Of a DNA stretch of 60,000 nt, positions 56,501 through 60,000 are shown one piece after another. Below the pieces are notes generated by a model that had not been told where the DNA came from, did no database searches, and saw nothing but the letters and a program-made list of their open reading frames with translations. The translations under genes were made by a program, and so were the position numbers. Each line of letters opens with the position of its first letter. The first letter of the stretch is position 1. This DNA comes from Symsagittifera roscoffensis (taxonomy: Eukaryota > Xenacoelomorpha > Acoela > Convolutidae): assembly GCF_963678635.1 (NCBI RefSeq), contig NC_087067.1:42002696-42062695 (forward strand), in the 5' to 3' direction.

Positions 56501-59355
56501 AACAGCAAAAGGAAAATCGAGGAAAATGATGACTCCGAAATTTTGCATGCACTTGCTACTGTTAAAATTAGCACTTTTTACTGAATGGCAACTACGTCGA
56601 CATAATACTTTAGGTTTACGTGCATTAAGCTGAAAAACTGGCATTTTCAAACCCTACAAGATTTTTAAGCCACGCATGGAGTATAAGTATCTATTCATAT
56701 ACAGATTTTTGAAAGAAGTAACGCCAAAAAAGAAACAAGTTTCTCTTAAATAAGTTGTTAAAAGGAAAAATTGAGTACCTAATTTCATAACACTTGCTAA
56801 TCGCATGTGTGTAGTTTGGCACAAAAGCAAAGCGGAGCTTCGCAGCATTTGCGATACAACAAAAACATAGCTATGTGAATTATCAGAGAAAAAACATTAC
56901 GGAAACATTACGAAAAAATATTACGGAAACCTATGTGAACTATCAGAGAAAAAATATTACGGAAACCACTAAAGTGAAAAAATTGTCTTCCAAACAGATA
57001 GCTGAAAAATTTCAACCTTCAAAGTACAAAATATATGGCCTTAAAACTCTTTGAATTTCAATAACATTTTATAATTGACACTTTGTTAATACAATCAACT
57101 CAATTTGAGAAAATTGGATCAATAAGTAAAAATTTTACTCCTTTCAGTTCAATTTCCGAGCAACAACTAAGCCGACAATACTTGGGCAGACGCCGGTTCA
57201 GCCATAAACAATATAGTGTCCTGGAAAATTATTACGCCTCATTCCTATTGACTGAACCACACAAAAGCATAAATATCTACTTTTAACTTCAAGCGACACA
57301 AAAATGAGGGAAATAAGTTGATATAGCATACGCCGAACCCAATGAAGCTGAAAAAAATATAGAAACCTTAATTAACAACATCAGAATTCGTAAACTTACA
57401 AATTACAAAAACTTCTTTCAATCATAGATGAAATCAGAAGAAAAATGATGCCTTGAAAATCCATGCATTGGAAAATAATTTACAAAAATAGTCAAACGAG
57501 GCCAACGACTCGAAATTTCCCAAAATGAATTTTCAAGTTCTTTACAATGAAGATTACCAAGACCGGGCCGACACCTGAAGCATAAACCATCTTGATGTTG
57601 AAAGATTTTGTAGGGTCAATTTCTAACCGATTTGTATAAATTAATTATTAAGGGAAAAATCTGTTTCCCATTTGCAAGTACACTTGCTCTCATAAGGAAA
57701 TAAATCACATTGTTGATTAAACCTTTATAAAATGTTTGATTTCTCTTAGTTGGTTCGCATTTTCAGTACCTCTGATATGTTTTGTATATTTTAGCAATTC
57801 ATAAGCTTCCAGCCTTACCAAGAAAAAGAACTTGTGGCTTAGTGACCAGTTCTATGCCGATGTTACATCGCTTCTTCTCTCCGCCTGATACGCCCTGGAT
57901 CATCACGGTACCCACTTTAGTGTGCTGGCACTTATCCAGGCCCAAGTCTTGGATGATTTCATTAACTCTCTCCAATTTTTCCTCCTTGGAGCAATTTCGT
58001 AGCCTCATGTTAGCCGCAAACTGCAGATTTTCTCTAACAGTGAGGGTACCCATTATGATGTCATCTTGTGTCACATACCTATAAAAGGCAAAAATATATA
58101 GTGACTTTCTAGTCTAGACCAACTTTTTTTGATTTCATGAACATAGTTTTACATTCATTCATACATATATGTAATGGGCAATTTTCTTGAGGAAGAGCGG
58201 AAAGGAAGGCACTAGTCAGAAATCTAAAAAATTGGCATTCCTATATTCTCTCCTGGAGCAGAGTGTAAATATTTCAATTCAATATCAATTTCACACTATC
58301 TAAAAAACAAAAACTTCAGCTTAAAAATCCAAGAACTGACCCCGAAATCAGTTTGAAATCACTCGGCAACGTCTTTCCGTTAAACAGAATGTCCCCTTGC
58401 AGTCCTTCTGATTCCCGCCTGCCCGCCAGTAAATCCAGAAGACTGGTCTTTCCTCCACCTGTAGGGCCCATGATTGCATTTAGACCCGGCTCAAAGACTC
58501 CGCTGACATCTCGCAGAATCACATTTGCAATCTTTCTGCAACAATTTCCCACTTGCACCTAAAGTATCCTGTTTTCAAAAACGCTCACAGTCTGGATAGC
58601 TTCTCGTGGAATGCAACTCTGGCTAGAGTTTCAGATTTTAAAAAAAATCACAATAATTCTGTATCAGGCTGATAAAAATAGATGCAATTTTGAGAAACTT
58701 ATTTCATTTCTGATATATATTTACTTTTTAATTTCCACAGCCAATGTAAAACAGGGGCGGATTTAGGGAGGGGGGCGAACGCCTCCCCTCCCCTCCCCTC
58801 CCCTCAGGGATTCGACCCCCTGCCGACCCAAAGGTTCCCCCCTTTGGTACTTTTTAAGAAATCCATTTTTGGCCAACCGACCCTGAAAATTTTCTAAAGG
58901 CGCCTTTGGCGCCAATATATACTAACTTTGAGGGGGAGCACGCGCCGATAAAACGCAATTTTTTGTCAAAATTTTCCAAAAATGCCCAAAAACGCCTTTT
59001 TGGCCTGTTTTTTGAAAATTTTGCCTGCAAGCACACCCGTCTTTTTAGTGCTTTAGGAGAGCTCGGAAAATCAATTTTGTCGACCTAAAAAAAAGGTCGT
59101 CAAAATTTTCATTTTTTAAAAAATCCGCCCCCCTCGAGAAAATCCTAGATCCGCCCCTGTAAAATATGGAAAACTTGTGAAAATAGATCGTCAAACTGAA
59201 AGATGATCTGATTTAAAACACCTAGTTGTGAACAGAATAGAAAAAATACTCACTTTGTAGCCGACTTCATGAAAAGACAGTGTCGCTGCTGCTCCCGTGA
59301 TTTTATCGGCTTTAGCAGCATCCTCGCTTCTATTATTCAGCTGTGACATTTTCAT
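53530..59355 (-). CDS. ABCG2-like half transporter, paralog 2
   Basis: Four minus-strand exons: 59355-59254, 58558-58341, 58078-57819 and 54878-53530. Every intron is GT-AG (695, 262 and 2,940 bp) and the exons sum to 1,929 nt, a 642-residue protein. The small first exon encodes MKMSQLNN... to TLSFHEVGYK; the next opens VQVGNCCRK. Walker A GPTGGGKT is at 65-72, signature VSGGEKKR at 170-177, Walker B VLFLDE at 190-195 (split by the third intron) and the switch histidine at 228. The membrane domain follows, with a last extracellular loop holding cysteines and an NGT site. It lies upstream of paralog 1 in the same orientation, 4.1 kb apart. It has one more intron than paralog 1, and a MITE sits in intron 1. 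Function is as for other ABCG2-type exporters; the substrate is unknown. Confidence 0.94.
54613..54886 (-). repeat. Conversion-like tract shared with paralog 1
   Basis: Partner of 46803-47076, at a constant offset of 7,810 bp; the single mismatch is at 54862. Confidence 0.95.
54887..57818. repeat. Large intron 3 of ABCG paralog 2, repeat-filled
   Basis: A 2.9-kb intron holding SINE-like pieces near 55640-55730, minus-strand family A 5' blocks near 55985-56160 and 57030-57130, a small ATTACGGAAAC reiteration at 56890-56965 and the dispersed repeat at 57376-57552. The orthologous intron in paralog 1 is only 978 bp. Confidence 0.5.
57376..57552 (+). repeat. Dispersed ~190-bp repeat, copy 2
   Basis: Partner of 42386-42580, with about 80 percent identity by eye and small deletions. 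Confidence 0.7.
58752..59159 (+). mobile_element. 408-bp MITE with terminal inverted repeats in ABCG intron 1
   Basis: Ends CAGGGGCGGATTTAG and CTAGATCCGCCCCTG are 15-bp inverted repeats with one mismatch. A TAAAA duplication flanks it (58747-58751 and 59160-59164). No transposase is encoded. It has internal hairpins around GGCGCCTTTGGCGCC and GTCGACCT-A-AGGTCG. A degenerate sibling lies at 29290-29672. The superfamily was not assigned from the 5-bp duplication. Confidence 0.88.
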
Positions 59356-59359
59356 ACAA

Positions 59360-59960
59360 TTTTAATCTCCATTCGTAGATCAAAAACTGTATCTTCACGC
59401 CACAAAGTAACAAATGAAGTCCAGTGAAATATATCATCGTTATCTAAAATTCAATGGCTACATATGCTCGAAGTTTTGTGGCGCCAAAAAAGCCAAAATG
59501 TCAACAAACCGAAACGTCATTACAGGCTTCAAACATCTCAACTCAACAGTACTATATGTTTCATCGTGTCATTTCATTTAATTCTAACATAACCACAAAT
59601 GATCAGGTCACTTACCTGTTAAATATCAAAACGAGCAGTTTTCTAAGACTCGATCAAGTCACTAAAACTGATACAAAACTTTCGCAACTATCTCCAATTT
59701 TTGAATAGATAACGCTTTTAGTGAATGAATTATCAATCAAATGTACGAAGTATTCACTGCTCATCTAGAACTGGGGGCTTCATAATCAACCTTTTAAAAC
59801 CACTCGCGCCAAGGGAGCTACATTCTACCCACATTAACAACCGCCTAAATAGAGAGACCACTGTCTAATCACAATTATAGATATCAAAAAGAAACGCCCC
59901 CCAAAGGACTCACACCACAGTTTGCCTCTATTTTGCAAGACAAGCTCCACTTTGCAATTA
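59360..59960. other. Upstream region of ABCG paralog 2
   Basis: No supported gene. An 84-codon plus frame at 59454-59708 has no recognised family. The promoter of the minus-strand ABCG gene should lie here, but no specific element was identified. Confidence 0.3.
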
Positions 59961-59963
59961 ATA

Positions 59964-60000
59964 AACAAGGATAGCCGGTTACTGTGCAAGTAGCACAGAT
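59964..60000 (-). repeat. Family A terminal block, cut by the window end
   Basis: AACAAGGATAGCCGGTTACT followed by GTGCAAGTAGCACAGAT: a clean example of the terminal hairpin (CTGTGC-AAGTA-GCACAG). Confidence 0.75.

Overview
This window reads as AT-rich nuclear DNA from an invertebrate animal. The evidence is eukaryotic: an eL43 ribosomal protein, a mitochondrial-type glutamate dehydrogenase with an N-terminal presequence, two ABCG2-type transporters whose frames close only when GT-AG introns are removed, a family 92 glycosyltransferase, BEL/Pao and CR1/Jockey-type retroelements, tRNA-derived SINE-like repeats and MITEs. The phylum cannot be fixed from the sequence. There are no bacterial operons, phage genes or CRISPR arrays.

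Layout. 0-7 kb: decayed non-LTR retrotransposons, namely an endonuclease-RT element on + (715-3010), an SGNH-esterase-like ORF fragment on - (227-595) and a 5'-truncated RT on - (5600-6565), plus a GC-rich hairpin block. 7.5-7.9 kb: RPL37A/eL43. 8-12 kb: duplicated repeats, tRNA-like SINEs and one nearly full copy of a hairpin-ended repeat, here called family A. 12.6-14.9 kb: SLC26-type anion transporter. 15-21 kb: repeats only. 21.0-22.8 kb: glutamate dehydrogenase. 23-31 kb: repeats only. 31.7-33.1 kb (-): GT92 glycosyltransferase. 34.7-41.7 kb: a dead BEL/Pao element whose central zinc-knuckle/protease/RT part is present three times in tandem with a 1,680-bp period. 42-45.6 kb: repeats. 45.7-49.4 kb and 53.5-59.4 kb (-): two ABCG2-like half transporters, head to tail, sharing a 274-bp tract with one mismatch. 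A family A copy runs off the end.

The four intact non-ABC genes are single-exon, and the ABC genes have only two and three introns. Five of the six host genes have a pyrimidine-rich AG 3' splice site 6-62 nt before the ATG. This fits either short 5'-UTR introns or spliced-leader trans-splicing. The host genes are unrelated in function (translation, anion transport, glutamate catabolism, glycosylation, efflux); only the two ABCG genes form a family cluster.

The most informative oddities are the ABCG gene-conversion-like tract, the tandem amplification of an already inactivated BEL/Pao core, the recurrent AG acceptor near start codons, and the abundant hairpin-ended family A. I found no convincing new multi-gene biological system.
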